Notes under the pieces: model-generated
Told to the model about the DNA's origin: nothing
What the model saw: the letters and a program-made list of their open reading frames with translations, nothing else
Databases searched by the model: none
Translations under genes and position numbers: made by a program
Part shown: piece by piece, positions 26,556-34,984 of the stretch
Layout: each line of letters begins with the position of its first letter
How positions within the stretch are numbered: position 1 is the stretch's first letter
From: Pseudonocardia kujensis
Lineage (GTDB): Bacteria; Actinomycetota; Actinomycetes; Mycobacteriales; Pseudonocardiaceae
Assembly (NCBI RefSeq): GCF_021283305.1
Contig: NZ_JAJSOK010000018.1
Span: forward strand, 1 to 64,000
Reading direction: 5' to 3'
DNA: 64,000 nt

Positions 26556-27302
26556 TCAGCGCGGCGCACCGACCGATCCCCGGCCGAAAGGTCCGCCTTC
26601 CGCGAAGGCCGCGGCGGCGAAGCGCTCCCCGATGAGACGGTGGGTGGCGGGGTCGGGGTGGAGCGCGTCGGGCAGGGGGAGATCTCCCGCGTCGCTCTCG
26701 CCGTAGAGCCTCCGACCATCGAGGAGATGCAGGTGCGGGTCGTGCGGAGCGCGCTGCGCGACGATGCGGGCCAACTGCTCTCGCACCACCGCGAGGGTCA
26801 GTTTGCCCGCGGCTCGCTCGGCGGGATCCCCCGAGGCCCGAAACCTCAGGGTCCCGGTGGTGAGGTCGGCGACACCGGGCCCCGGAGTGTCCTCATGGAT
26901 CGGGCAGAGCAGCGGGGACACCACGAGCAACGGGGTGTCGGGATGACCGTCACGGATGGTGTCGAGGAAGCCGTGCACCGCCGACCCGAAGGCCCGCAGC
27001 CGCATCACGTCGCCGTTGACCACGTTGATGCCGAGCTTGACACTGATCAGGTCCGCCGGGGTGTCACGGAGGACGCGAGCGGTGAACTGGTCCACCATGG
27101 CACTGCCGCCGAACCCGAGGTTGACGAGCTCGACCCCTCCCGCAGCGGCGGCCAGCGCGGGCCAGGTCGTCGACGCGCTCGCGGCGTTCGACCCGTGGCT
27201 GATCGAACTGCCGTGGTGCAGCCAGACCCGGTGCTCCAGCTCCAGCGCCCCGCGCACGAGCTCGGCGGTGATCGGTGTCGTCTGCATGGTCGTGTCGGTC
27301 AC
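26556..27302 (-). CDS. SGNH/GDSL-family hydrolase
   Basis: A 248-residue esterase-type protein with the four family blocks: GSSISHGS near residue 31 (nucleophile Ser), GFGGSA near 64 (oxyanion Gly), KLGINVVNGD near 88 (Asn), and LPDALHPDPATH near 213 (catalytic Asp and His). No signal peptide is visible, so it is probably cytosolic. The GTG at 27302 is used; an ATG at 27287 is possible. The substrate is unknown. It stands alone between convergent and divergent neighbours. Confidence 0.85.
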   Translation of the reverse strand: MTDTTMQTTPITAELVRGALELEHRVWLHHGSSISHGSNAASASTTWPALAAAAGGVELVNLGFGGSAMVDQFTARVLRDTPADLISVKLGINVVNGDVMRLRAFGSAVHGFLDTIRDGHPDTPLLVVSPLLCPIHEDTPGPGVADLTTGTLRFRASGDPAERAAGKLTLAVVREQLARIVAQRAPHDPHLHLLDGRRLYGESDAGDLPLPDALHPDPATHRLIGERFAAAAFAEGGPFGRGSVGAPR

Positions 27303-27525
27303 CTGGATCCGGGTCGGCGCGAGCGCTGGTCGCTGCCGGATGCCGAGTCGGTTCGGAGCGTCATCACAGACGGACCGTACGGCCCGCTCCCGTTGCCGCA
27401 GCGTGGAGGCCGTCCAGTTTCCGGCTCTGCTCCTGCACGAACGAGGCCGGCCGGGACGAGCAGGCTCGCCCGTGTGCGAGCCGGTTCGACAATCCTCGGC
27501 GCGGCGACCGGCTCGTTGCCGGGGA
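27303..27525. other. Intergenic region, no feature seen
   Basis: This 223-base gap lies between the starts of the SGNH hydrolase and the end of the IclR gene. No convincing open frame, hairpin or repeat was found. It must contain the SGNH hydrolase promoter. Confidence 0.5.
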
Positions 27526-28299
27526 TCAGCGGCGAGCGCCGAGAAGTGGGCCGCCGAGGGTCCGGGTCAGGGCACGTGCGGTGGTGGAGACGGCCGCTGT
27601 GACCCGCGCCGGCCTGAGCCGGTTCACCCAGCCGGCGATCGAGACGGCGGCGACCGCGGTCCCGGTCGGGCCGAGTACCGGCGCTGCGACACAGGCCACT
27701 CCGGGCGCGGATTCCTCGTGCTCCTCGGCGATCCCGCTGCGGCGGACCTCCTCGAGCTCACGGCCGAGAAGACCCGGGAGGATCACGGTGCGAGGGGTCC
27801 TCCTGGTCAGCCCGGCTTCGAGCACTGCCGTGAGGCGTTCCGGAGGCCCGAAGGCCAGCAGTGCCTTGCCGACGGCCGTGCAGTGGGCCGGCATGCGCCC
27901 ACCGAGTCGCGACGGAATCTCCGGTGCGCCGGCAGCCGACAGCTTGTGGACGTAGACCACCTCGGCACCGTCCGGCACCGCGAGGTGAACGGTCTCGTGG
28001 GTGGCCTCGAACAGGTCCGCGAGGAAGGGACTGGCCGTCTCCTGCAGGTCGCGCTGCTGCGGGACGAGCTGGCCGAGCTCGAACAGCCGCAGGCCCAACC
28101 GATAGGCACGACCCACGCGCTCCACCATGGCCCAGCGCTCGAGCTCTCCGAGCAGGCGGTGCGCCGTCGGCTTGGCGATCCCGGTCCGCCTCGCGAGCTC
28201 CGCGAGCCCGAGCTCGGGCTCGCCCGGCCGGAATGCCGAGAGCAGGGTCAGCGCCCGACCGAGCATCGTCGGCGTACCGTTCCGTACCGTGGAATGCAT
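27526..28299 (-). CDS. IclR-family regulator of the mhpDFE operon (predicted)
   Basis: A 257-residue regulator starting at the ATG at 28299 (MHSTVRNGTPTMLGRALTLL). The HTH is GLAELARRTGIAKPTAHRLL near residues 31-50. The effector domain includes RMPAHCTAVGKALLA near 134. It is divergent from the hydratase gene with only 39 bases between the starts, so autoregulation and control of mhpDFE are likely; MhpR-type regulators of this pathway belong to the same family. Confidence 0.9.
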   Translation of the reverse strand: MHSTVRNGTPTMLGRALTLLSAFRPGEPELGLAELARRTGIAKPTAHRLLGELERWAMVERVGRAYRLGLRLFELGQLVPQQRDLQETASPFLADLFEATHETVHLAVPDGAEVVYVHKLSAAGAPEIPSRLGGRMPAHCTAVGKALLAFGPPERLTAVLEAGLTRRTPRTVILPGLLGRELEEVRRSGIAEEHEESAPGVACVAAPVLGPTGTAVAAVSIAGWVNRLRPARVTAAVSTTARALTRTLGGPLLGARR

Positions 28300-28338
28300 T
28301 GCTTCAGGATGACCCGCGCCGCGGGGGAAGGTCCAGCC

Positions 28339-29160
28339 ATGACCGGCACACTCCTCAGCAACGGAATCCGTGCCGCGGCCGATCAGCTCCTGCAGGCCGC
28401 GGCGACCGGGGTCCCGTGCGCTCCCGTCCGACAGCTCCTGCCCGAGCAGTCCGTCGAGATCGGCTACGCGGTACAGAGCACGCTCACACGGGCCCGCCTC
28501 GCTCAGGCGCGGCGCGTCACCGGGCGGAAGATCGGCCTCACCGCTGCTGCGGTCCAGGCGCAGCTCGGGGTCGACCGGCCCGACTTCGGCGTGCTCTTCG
28601 ACGACATGGCCTGTGGGGAGGACGAGCCGATCGCCATCGAACGGCTGCTCCAACCACGGATCGAGGCGGAGATCGCCTTCGTCCTCGGCGCCGACCTGGC
28701 CGGTGAGGACATCGACACGGCGTCGGCCCGCGCGGCGGTCGCGGTGGTCGTGCCCGCGTTGGAGATCGTGGACAGCCGGATCGCGGGCTGGGACATCACG
28801 ATCGTCGACACGATCGCCGACAACGCGTCGAGCGGCCTCTACGTGCTCGGTCCGGCGTACGGGCCGTTGGGCGACATCGACCTGACGACGGTGGAGATGA
28901 CCCTGGTCGACGGCGAGGGCGACACCGTCAGCACCGGGACCGGCGCCGACTGCCTCGGCGACCCGGTCGCGGCACTGGTGTGGCTGGCCCGGACGGCGTA
29001 CGAGCTCGGCGAGCCGCTCCGTGCCGGCGAGGTGGTCCTCTCCGGTGCCCTCGGCCCGATGGTCCCCGTCCGACCCGGTGCGTCCTACACCGCGACGCTC
29101 AGCGGCCTGGGCACCGTCCACGCCGCCTTCACCGCACCGACGACCGGAGGGCGAGCATGA
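28339..29160 (+). CDS. mhpD: 2-keto-4-pentenoate hydratase
   Basis: A 273-residue hydratase of the FAH-like MhpD family. It adds water to 2-hydroxypenta-2,4-dienoate to give 4-hydroxy-2-oxovalerate. Landmarks are [19 protein letters not shown] near residue 55, DFGVLFDDM near 82, [12 protein letters not shown] near 105 and ALEIVDSRI near 137, which carry the metal-binding acidic residues. GGGGAAGG precedes the ATG at 28339. It is first in a compact operon and overlaps mhpF by ATGA. Confidence 0.93.
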   Translation: MTGTLLSNGIRAAADQLLQAAATGVPCAPVRQLLPEQSVEIGYAVQSTLTRARLAQARRVTGRKIGLTAAAVQAQLGVDRPDFGVLFDDMACGEDEPIAIERLLQPRIEAEIAFVLGADLAGEDIDTASARAAVAVVVPALEIVDSRIAGWDITIVDTIADNASSGLYVLGPAYGPLGDIDLTTVEMTLVDGEGDTVSTGTGADCLGDPVAALVWLARTAYELGEPLRAGEVVLSGALGPMVPVRPGASYTATLSGLGTVHAAFTAPTTGGRA

Positions 29161-30116
29161 CCGACCAGGGAAGTGGCAGGACCCGCGTGGCGATCATCGG
29201 GTCCGGCAACATCGGCTCCGACCTGATGATGAAGGTCATCCGGCTGTCGGAGTCGCTCGAGATGGGCGCGATGGTCGGCATCGACCCGGCTTCCGACGGC
29301 CTCGCTCGGGCCACCCGCCTGGGCATCCCGGCCACGTCCGACGGTGTCGACGGGCTGATCGACCTGCCCGGCTTCGACCGGATCGACATCGTCTTCGACG
29401 CCACCTCGGCCCGCGCGCACGTCGCGAACGCGGCGAAGCTCGCGCCGTACGGCAAGGTCCTCGTCGACCTCACGCCCGCGGCGATCGGCCCGTTCGTGGT
29501 CCCGGCGGTGAACCTCGAGCAGCACGCCGGGGCGCGCAACGTCAACATGGTCACGTGCGGTGGGCAGGCCACCATCCCGATGGTCGCCGCCGTGTCGCGG
29601 GTCGCACCGGTCCGGTACGCCGAGATCGTGGCGTCCATCGCGTCGAGGTCCGCCGGACCCGGCACCCGCGCGAACATCGACGAGTTCACCGAGACCACGT
29701 CCAAGGCGATCGAGGTCGTCGGTGGGGCCGAGCGCGGCAAGGCCATCATCGTCCTCAACCCGGCCGAGCCGCCGATGATCATGCGGGACACCGTGCTCTG
29801 CCTGGTGGGCGACGCCGACCCCGAGGCGATCCGCTCGGCGGTGACGGCGATGGTCGAGGAGGTCGCGCGCTACGTGCCCGGCTACCGGCTCAAGCAGGAG
29901 GTCCAGATCACCGCGATCCCGGACGACGAGCCGCTGCACACCCTCGTCGGCTCCGAAGGACCGCGTCCGCAGTGGAAGGTGTCGGTCTTCCTCGAGGTCG
30001 AGGGGGCCGCGCACTACCTGCCCGCCTACGCCGGGAACCTCGACATCATGACGTCGGCCGCGCTGCGGACCGCCGAACTCCTCGCCACCGCCCGACAGAC
30101 GGAGGTCGTCCGATGA
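29157..30116 (+). CDS. mhpF: Acetaldehyde dehydrogenase (acylating)
   Basis: A 319-residue NAD+- and CoA-dependent enzyme that turns acetaldehyde from the aldolase into acetyl-CoA. The Rossmann motif [14 protein letters not shown] starts at residue 11. The catalytic Cys lies in [13 protein letters not shown] near 135. [11 protein letters not shown] near 200 is conserved in MhpF/BphJ. The overlap with both neighbours (ATGA) suits a protein that forms a channeling complex with the aldolase. Confidence 0.95.
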   Translation: MTDQGSGRTRVAIIGSGNIGSDLMMKVIRLSESLEMGAMVGIDPASDGLARATRLGIPATSDGVDGLIDLPGFDRIDIVFDATSARAHVANAAKLAPYGKVLVDLTPAAIGPFVVPAVNLEQHAGARNVNMVTCGGQATIPMVAAVSRVAPVRYAEIVASIASRSAGPGTRANIDEFTETTSKAIEVVGGAERGKAIIVLNPAEPPMIMRDTVLCLVGDADPEAIRSAVTAMVEEVARYVPGYRLKQEVQITAIPDDEPLHTLVGSEGPRPQWKVSVFLEVEGAAHYLPAYAGNLDIMTSAALRTAELLATARQTEVVR

Positions 30117-31138
30117 CCGCGAACGCGGCGCCGCTCCTCTACATCCAGGACGTCACGCTCCGGGACGGCATGCACGCCATCCGGCACCGTCTCGACCCCG
30201 CGGACCTGCGCAGGATCGCGGCCGCGCTCGATGCCGCCGGCGTCGACGCGATCGAGGTCGCGCACGGCGACGGCCTCGCCGGCGCGAGCCTCACCTACGG
30301 CCCGGGGAGCAACACGGACTGGGAGTGGATCTCCGCCGCGGCGGAGGTCGTCGAGCACGCCGTGCTCACCTCGCTCGTGCTGCCCGGCATCGCCACCGTC
30401 CACGAGCTGCAGAAGGCCTTCGACCTCGGCGTCCGCTCGGTCCGCGTGGCCACCCACGCCACGGAGGCCGACATCGCGATCCAGCACATCGGGAAGGCCC
30501 GCGAGCTGGGCATGGACGTCTCCGGGTTCCTGATGATGTCCCACATGGCGCCTGCCGCCGACCTGGCCAAGCAGGCGGTCATCATGGAGGACGCCGGCGC
30601 CCACTGCGTCTACGTGACCGACTCCGGCGGGCGGCTGACCATGGGTGATGTCCGCGACCGCATCCGGGCCTACCGTGACGTCCTCGACCCGACCACGCAG
30701 ATCGGCATCCACGCCCACGAGAACCTGTCCCTGTCCGTGGCGAACTCCGTCGTCGCGGTCGAGGAGGGCGTGACCCGGGTCGACGCCTCCCTCGCCGGCC
30801 AGGGCGCCGGGGCGGGGAACTGTCCGATCGAGGCGTTCATCGCCGTGGCGAACCTGCACGGCTGGCAGCACGGGTGCGACCTCTTCGCGCTCCAGGACGC
30901 GGCGGAGGACATCGTCCGACCGCTGCAGGACCGCCCCGTCCGGGTCGACCGGGAGACCCTGACCCTCGGCTACGCCGGCGTGTACTCCAGCTTCCTGCGC
31001 CACGCCGAGCGCGCCGCTGCCGAGCACGATCTCGACACCCGGGACATCCTCGTCGAGGTCGGCAGGCGCGGTCTCGTGGGCGGGCAGGAGGACATGATCG
31101 TCGACGTGGCGCTGGACCTGGCCCGCCTCAAGGCATAG
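30113..31138 (+). CDS. mhpE: 4-hydroxy-2-oxovalerate aldolase
   Basis: A 341-residue DRE-TIM-type aldolase that cleaves 4-hydroxy-2-oxovalerate to pyruvate and acetaldehyde. It has the hallmark [13 protein letters not shown] near residue 13, and the metal-site segment [15 protein letters not shown] near 200. [17 protein letters not shown] near 226 is typical of MhpE/BphI. It ends the mhpDFE operon; a short hairpin, GGTGT/ACACC, covers the stop at about 31137-31150. Confidence 0.95.
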   Translation: MTANAAPLLYIQDVTLRDGMHAIRHRLDPADLRRIAAALDAAGVDAIEVAHGDGLAGASLTYGPGSNTDWEWISAAAEVVEHAVLTSLVLPGIATVHELQKAFDLGVRSVRVATHATEADIAIQHIGKARELGMDVSGFLMMSHMAPAADLAKQAVIMEDAGAHCVYVTDSGGRLTMGDVRDRIRAYRDVLDPTTQIGIHAHENLSLSVANSVVAVEEGVTRVDASLAGQGAGAGNCPIEAFIAVANLHGWQHGCDLFALQDAAEDIVRPLQDRPVRVDRETLTLGYAGVYSSFLRHAERAAAEHDLDTRDILVEVGRRGLVGGQEDMIVDVALDLARLKA

Positions 31139-31420
31139 GTGTGGTGACACCGGGCGGCGTTCGAGGCCAGGTCGTGGTGGGTGAGCTCGGCGCCCTCGGG
31201 GTGCCCGTTGGTCCGGCGGAAGAGATGGGCGCTGATCCCGTCGTCGACGCCGGGCGCGCGCAGCATGCCCGGCGGAGCCGGCGGGGTTCGGCGGGGGCGG
31301 TGGTCGGCAACGTGGTCACCTTTCCGGCCGTCAGAGGGCCTTGACGATCGGGACGTGGCTGACCTCGAAGGCGCAGATCGCCGGTGAGCCCGCAGAGCAG
31401 GATGAAGGACATCGGGGAGA
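31139..31420 (-). pseudogene. Relics of an AMP-binding ligase and another gene end
   Basis: This stretch has no intact gene but two coding-like remnants on the minus strand. One frame (about 31212 to 31140) reads TNGHPEGAELTHHDLASNAA, close to the adenylate-forming signature TTGxPKGAELTHxNLxxNA, with Lys changed to Glu. A second frame ends in AFEVSHVPIVKAL and a stop at 31331. Neither has a start or the rest of a domain. Decay of a once-larger minus-strand operon is the simplest reading; the match is short. Confidence 0.45.
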
Positions 31421-31445
31421 ACGTCCCCTGAGTGCCGACGCGGCA

Positions 31446-31478
31446 GAGCGGTCGGCCGCACTGCGCGGCCGACCGCTC
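31446..31478. terminator. Strong GC hairpin after the minus operon
   Basis: GAGCGGTCGGCCGC (31446-31459) pairs perfectly with GCGGCCGACCGCTC (31465-31478) around a five-base loop. It begins 13 bases beyond the CMD gene stop on the minus strand, so it probably ends the 36010-31491 operon. Confidence 0.82.
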
Positions 31479-31490
31479 CGTCGTGGGTGG

Positions 31491-31892
31491 TCAGGGCCCC
31501 GTCGGACACTCGGCCTCGAACTCGGCCAGCGCCTCGGCGAGCAGGGGGTAGGCGACGAGGGGCACGTGGTAGCCGCCGGTCAGCCCGGTGAGCCGCAACG
31601 TCTCCACGATCTGCTCGGGCTCCACCCCGGCCCGCAGCGCCTCCAGCATGTGGAAGCGGCAGCCCCCGTGGAAGTGGGCGGCCGCGTCCAGGGCGAGCAG
31701 GACGAGCTGCCGCACCGGCTCCGACAGCGAGGTGCCGGGCCCCATCGCGTGCTGGTGGCTCGCGTGGAAGTCCAGCAGGGCCTGCGGATCGAAGCGGGCG
31801 GCGACCTCGAACACCTCGGGATGGTGTCCCCGGTCCTCGCGGATGCGGGCGAGGACGTCCTCGGCCGTGATCCCGTTGCTGATCGGGGTCAC
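31491..31892 (-). CDS. Carboxymuconolactone decarboxylase-family (AhpD-fold) protein
   Basis: A 133-residue all-helical protein. The core helix segment LVLLALDAAAHFHGGCRFHMLEAL near residues 64-86 holds a single Cys78 and His81, in the place of the CxxC/His site of AhpD-like proteins, so a disulfide peroxidase role is less likely than a lyase or hydratase type role. The GTG at 31892 overlaps the stop of the dehydroquinase-like gene. It is the last gene of the operon; function is inferred only from fold. Confidence 0.78.
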   Translation of the reverse strand: MTPISNGITAEDVLARIREDRGHHPEVFEVAARFDPQALLDFHASHQHAMGPGTSLSEPVRQLVLLALDAAAHFHGGCRFHMLEALRAGVEPEQIVETLRLTGLTGGYHVPLVAYPLLAEALAEFEAECPTGP

Positions 31893-32422
31893 TCGGGCTT
31901 GGCGCCGAAGAAGGTCTCGTCGTCCAGTGCGAGCACCAGGGACAGCAGCGCGCCCGGGTAGCTGTACTCGCGCATGCCCATGAACTGGCCGGACACGTAC
32001 GGGGTGAAGGTGGACTCGCCCGGGCCGTAGACCGGGCCGCGAGCGGTCGCCGCCGATGCCCTGATGTTGGCGAAGTGCACCTCGACCACGGGCTTGCCGG
32101 TGTCGTAGAGGGCGAACGGCACGGACTGGCTGGTAGTGGTCAGGCCGGCCGGGTTGACCAGGTAGCCGTCGACCCGATCACCCGACTCGTGGATGTATTC
32201 GAGGATGTCGCCCTCGTGGTTCGACAGGAACCGCTCGATCTCGACGCCGAGCCGCGCGCCCCACTCCTCGGTGAACTTCCCGAGGCCCTCCGCGGAGACG
32301 TCGGGGCCGTACATCCGCTTGCTCCGGCGCGCGAGGTTGGAGACGTTCGGTCCGTCGATCACCGAGATGAGGTAGCGCCGGTCTCCGGTCCGCAGGCCGT
32401 CGACGGTCGGGAGTGTCGTCAC
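31889..32422 (-). CDS. Type II 3-dehydroquinate dehydratase-like protein in a catabolic operon
   Basis: A 177-residue protein matching the small flavodoxin-like dehydroquinase fold. It has VIDGPNVSNLARRSKRMYG (residues 21-39; Asn26, Arg and Tyr38 in the catalytic positions), FLSNHEGDILEYIHE near 65, and PVVEVHFANI near 111 (His116). The active-site set therefore looks complete. It overlaps both neighbours (GTGA), inside an operon of a CoA ligase, an HMG-CoA-lyase-like protein and a flavin monooxygenase. Its substrate may be a dehydroquinate-like hydroxy-keto acid rather than a shikimate intermediate. Confidence 0.82.
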   Translation of the reverse strand: MTTLPTVDGLRTGDRRYLISVIDGPNVSNLARRSKRMYGPDVSAEGLGKFTEEWGARLGVEIERFLSNHEGDILEYIHESGDRVDGYLVNPAGLTTTSQSVPFALYDTGKPVVEVHFANIRASAATARGPVYGPGESTFTPYVSGQFMGMREYSYPGALLSLVLALDDETFFGAKPE

Positions 32423-33375
32423 TGTGCTGGCTCGCTTTCGTGTGTCGGGTTGTTCCAGGCGAAGGTCAGTGCCGCCGGTGCCTGCGCCGATCGGGGCACC
32501 GGTCCGACGTGGCGGACGAAGCCCAGGCCGGGCACCCCGGCGTCCGCCAGCCAGTTGGCGGTGGCGACGAGGGCGGCGAGGTCGAGGCCGGTCTCGTGCC
32601 CGGTGAGCGCGAGGGCCTGTGCGGCGTCCTCGGTGCAGACCCCGCCGCCCCGTTGGCCCGGCATCGCGGGGTGGCCACCGCTCCCGGCGAGCGAGACGTC
32701 GATGGTGCCGACGCCGAGATCGGCGAGGGCGAGGACGTTCGCGACCCCGAGCCCCCGGTTGTCGTGGACCTGGACGGTGAGCGACTCCAGGGGCACGTGG
32801 CGGGAGGCCACGCCGACCAGCTCGCGGATCTGCGGCGGGGCGGCGTAGCCGAACGAGTCGGCGAGGACCCAGTCGGTGACCCCGACGTCGACGAGCCGGC
32901 GCGCGATCGGCTCGAGCTCCGCGGGGCCACGGGCGGGACCGGTGGGCCCACCCCACGCGAAGATGACGTAGGTGCCGAGGGCGATCCCCAGGTTCGCGGC
33001 GATGCCGGCGAGGCGTTCGAGCTCGACCAGGGACTCGGCGGTGCTGCGCCCGATGTTGGCCCGGGCGAAGCCCTCGTCCGCCGAGAGCAGGAAGGCGGCG
33101 GAGTCCGCGCCCGCGTCGGCGGCGGCGCGCAGACCGCGCTCGTTGCCGATGCAGCAGCCCAGGGTCAGCCCGGGCACCCCGCGCACCGCGCCGAACACCT
33201 CGGCGGCGTCGGCGAGGCCCGGGACGAGATCCGGGCGCACGAAGGAGGACAGCTCGAAGTCCCGGATCCCCGCGTGGACGAGCCGCCGCACGAGCTCGAC
33301 CTTCAGCTCCGTGGGTACCGGATGGGCCTGGAAGGTCAGTCGGGGCGCGATCTCCCGCAGGCGCACGGGGTTCAC
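32419..33375 (-). CDS. HMG-CoA lyase-like DRE-TIM protein with changed active site
   Basis: A 318-residue TIM-barrel protein with overall HMG-CoA lyase layout: RLREIAPRLTFQ at the start, DFELSSFVRPD near 39, VQVHDNRGLGVANVLAL near 201, and SLAGSGGHPAMPG near 228. Key residues differ from the lyase: the metal-binding Asp of the usual PRDG motif is Leu13, the first His of the HxH pair is Gln202, and the catalytic Cys is His235. A different C-C cleavage or aldol reaction, or a non-catalytic role, is likely. The GTG overlaps the ligase stop. Confidence 0.8.
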   Translation of the reverse strand: MNPVRLREIAPRLTFQAHPVPTELKVELVRRLVHAGIRDFELSSFVRPDLVPGLADAAEVFGAVRGVPGLTLGCCIGNERGLRAAADAGADSAAFLLSADEGFARANIGRSTAESLVELERLAGIAANLGIALGTYVIFAWGGPTGPARGPAELEPIARRLVDVGVTDWVLADSFGYAAPPQIRELVGVASRHVPLESLTVQVHDNRGLGVANVLALADLGVGTIDVSLAGSGGHPAMPGQRGGGVCTEDAAQALALTGHETGLDLAALVATANWLADAGVPGLGFVRHVGPVPRSAQAPAALTFAWNNPTHESEPAQ

Positions 33376-34982
33376 CGGAGCCGGGTGGGGGTCAGGCCCG
33401 CGGCCTCGGCGTCCCACGAGTCGTCGGTGAGCCCGGTCTCCCGCAGCACCGCCTTGCGGACCTTGCCGGTGGGGGTGGCCGGGAACCGTTCGACGACCCG
33501 GTAGTAGCGGGGCACCATGAAGTGCGGCAGGGCCCGGTCGCAGTGCGCGAAGAGGTCCTTCAGGTCGAGCTCGGCGCCCTCGGCAACCTGGACCACGGCC
33601 ATGACCTCCTGCTCCCCGAGGTCGGAGGCGACGCCGATGGCGGCGGCCTCGGCGACGGCGGGGTGGTCCAGCAGAACGGTCTCGACCTCCTGGGAGGACA
33701 CGTTCTCGCCGCGGCGGCGCAGGGCGTCCTTCTTCCGGTCGACGAAGTAGAAGTAGCCGTCGGCGTCGGTGAAGCCGAGGTCCCCGGTGTGCCACCAGAG
33801 GTCGCGCGAGGTCTCCACGGTGGCCTCGGGCTGGCGGTGGTAGCCGGAGAACATGACGTGCGGGACGCGGGGTCGGTAGACGATCTCGCCGACCTGACCG
33901 GGCGGGACCGGGAAGCCGAGGTCGTCGTGCACCTCGAGCAGGGTCGTGGCGGACGGGAGGCCCATCGAGCCGATCTTGCGCTCCCGGATCGGGTTCCAGA
34001 CGATCGTCTTGATCTCGGTGAGGCCGTAGCCCTCCACGACGTGCACCCCGAAGCGCTCCTCGGTGGCCGTGAGGACCGGGGGAGGGGCGGGAGCGGCGAA
34101 GACCTTCCGGGCAGGGTGGTCGCGGTCGCGGTCCGACCGGGGCCGGGCGAGCAGCATGGGCAGGATCGAGCCGAGGGCGTTGAACTGGGTGACCTCGTGC
34201 CGGCGGATCTCGTCCCAGAACCGGCTCGCGCTGAAGCGGCGGCCGAGCACGACGGTGGCGCCCGCGACGATGCCGTGCAGGGAGATGTTGACCTTCGCCG
34301 CGCCGTGGAACAGGGGCAGGCAGGTGTAGAGCCGCTCGTCGGCGGTGGTCTCCATCGCCACGGCGAACTCGTGGGCGGCGACGACGGGCATGAGCGACGG
34401 ATAGATCGCGCCCTTGCTGCGGCCGGTGGTCCCGGAGGTCAGCATGATCCCCACGGGATCGTCGATGCCGACCTCGGGGAACACGCCTCCCGCGTCGCCG
34501 CGGGCGAGCATGGCGTGCCAGGTGAGGATCTCGACGCCGGGCAGCGACACCCCGGCCGGGACGGAGTCGGCGACGAGGACGACCGTGTGCAGGGCGGGAG
34601 GGCGCTGCGGCAGCTCGGCGACCAGGTCGAGCAGGCCGGGTTCGGTGAGCAGGACCTGCACGTCGGTGTGGCCCAGCGCGTGGTGGAGGAAGGTGCCCTT
34701 GTAGGCGGTGTTCACCGGGACCTCGACAAGACCCGCCCGGGCGATCCCGAAGTACGCGACGAGCGTCTCGACGCGGTTCGACAGGAACACCCCGACGGAC
34801 GTGCCGGGCGCGACGCCCAGGCCGAGCAGGCCGCGGGCCACCGCGGACGCCGCGGCGTCGAGCTCGGCATAGCTGAGGTGCTCGTCCTCGAAGACCAGGG
34901 CCGGCTTGCCGGGAGTGCGGGACGCACGGTCGGCGAGCACCCCGCCGACGGTCCCGCCGCCCAGGGATTGCAGGTCGAGCAC
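33372..34982 (-). CDS. Acyl-CoA synthetase (AMP-dependent ligase)
   Basis: A 536-residue ANL ligase. Motifs are MLTSGTTGRSKGAIYPS near residue 180, EGYGLTEIKT near 320, WWHTGDLGF near 408, and the Lys-containing hinge and tail DRKKDALRRRGENVSS (about 426-441) and TPTGKVRKAVL near 510. It would make a CoA thioester of the acid handled by this operon. The GTG at 34982 lies one base after the upstream stop codon. The acid is unknown; the neighbours suggest a cyclic or branched substrate. Confidence 0.88.
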   Translation of the reverse strand: MLDLQSLGGGTVGGVLADRASRTPGKPALVFEDEHLSYAELDAAASAVARGLLGLGVAPGTSVGVFLSNRVETLVAYFGIARAGLVEVPVNTAYKGTFLHHALGHTDVQVLLTEPGLLDLVAELPQRPPALHTVVLVADSVPAGVSLPGVEILTWHAMLARGDAGGVFPEVGIDDPVGIMLTSGTTGRSKGAIYPSLMPVVAAHEFAVAMETTADERLYTCLPLFHGAAKVNISLHGIVAGATVVLGRRFSASRFWDEIRRHEVTQFNALGSILPMLLARPRSDRDRDHPARKVFAAPAPPPVLTATEERFGVHVVEGYGLTEIKTIVWNPIRERKIGSMGLPSATTLLEVHDDLGFPVPPGQVGEIVYRPRVPHVMFSGYHRQPEATVETSRDLWWHTGDLGFTDADGYFYFVDRKKDALRRRGENVSSQEVETVLLDHPAVAEAAAIGVASDLGEQEVMAVVQVAEGAELDLKDLFAHCDRALPHFMVPRYYRVVERFPATPTGKVRKAVLRETGLTDDSWDAEAAGLTPTRLR

Positions 34983-34984
34983 GG

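Noticed and set aside
28303..28338. An operator in the 39-base gap between the IclR and mhpD genes
   Set aside because: The gap is too short and shows no clear repeat, so no site was annotated even though control from here is likely.
31889..32422. Housekeeping shikimate-pathway dehydroquinase
   Set aside because: The catabolic operon, overlaps with both neighbours and a MarR-linked promoter do not fit a biosynthetic role, although the fold matches.
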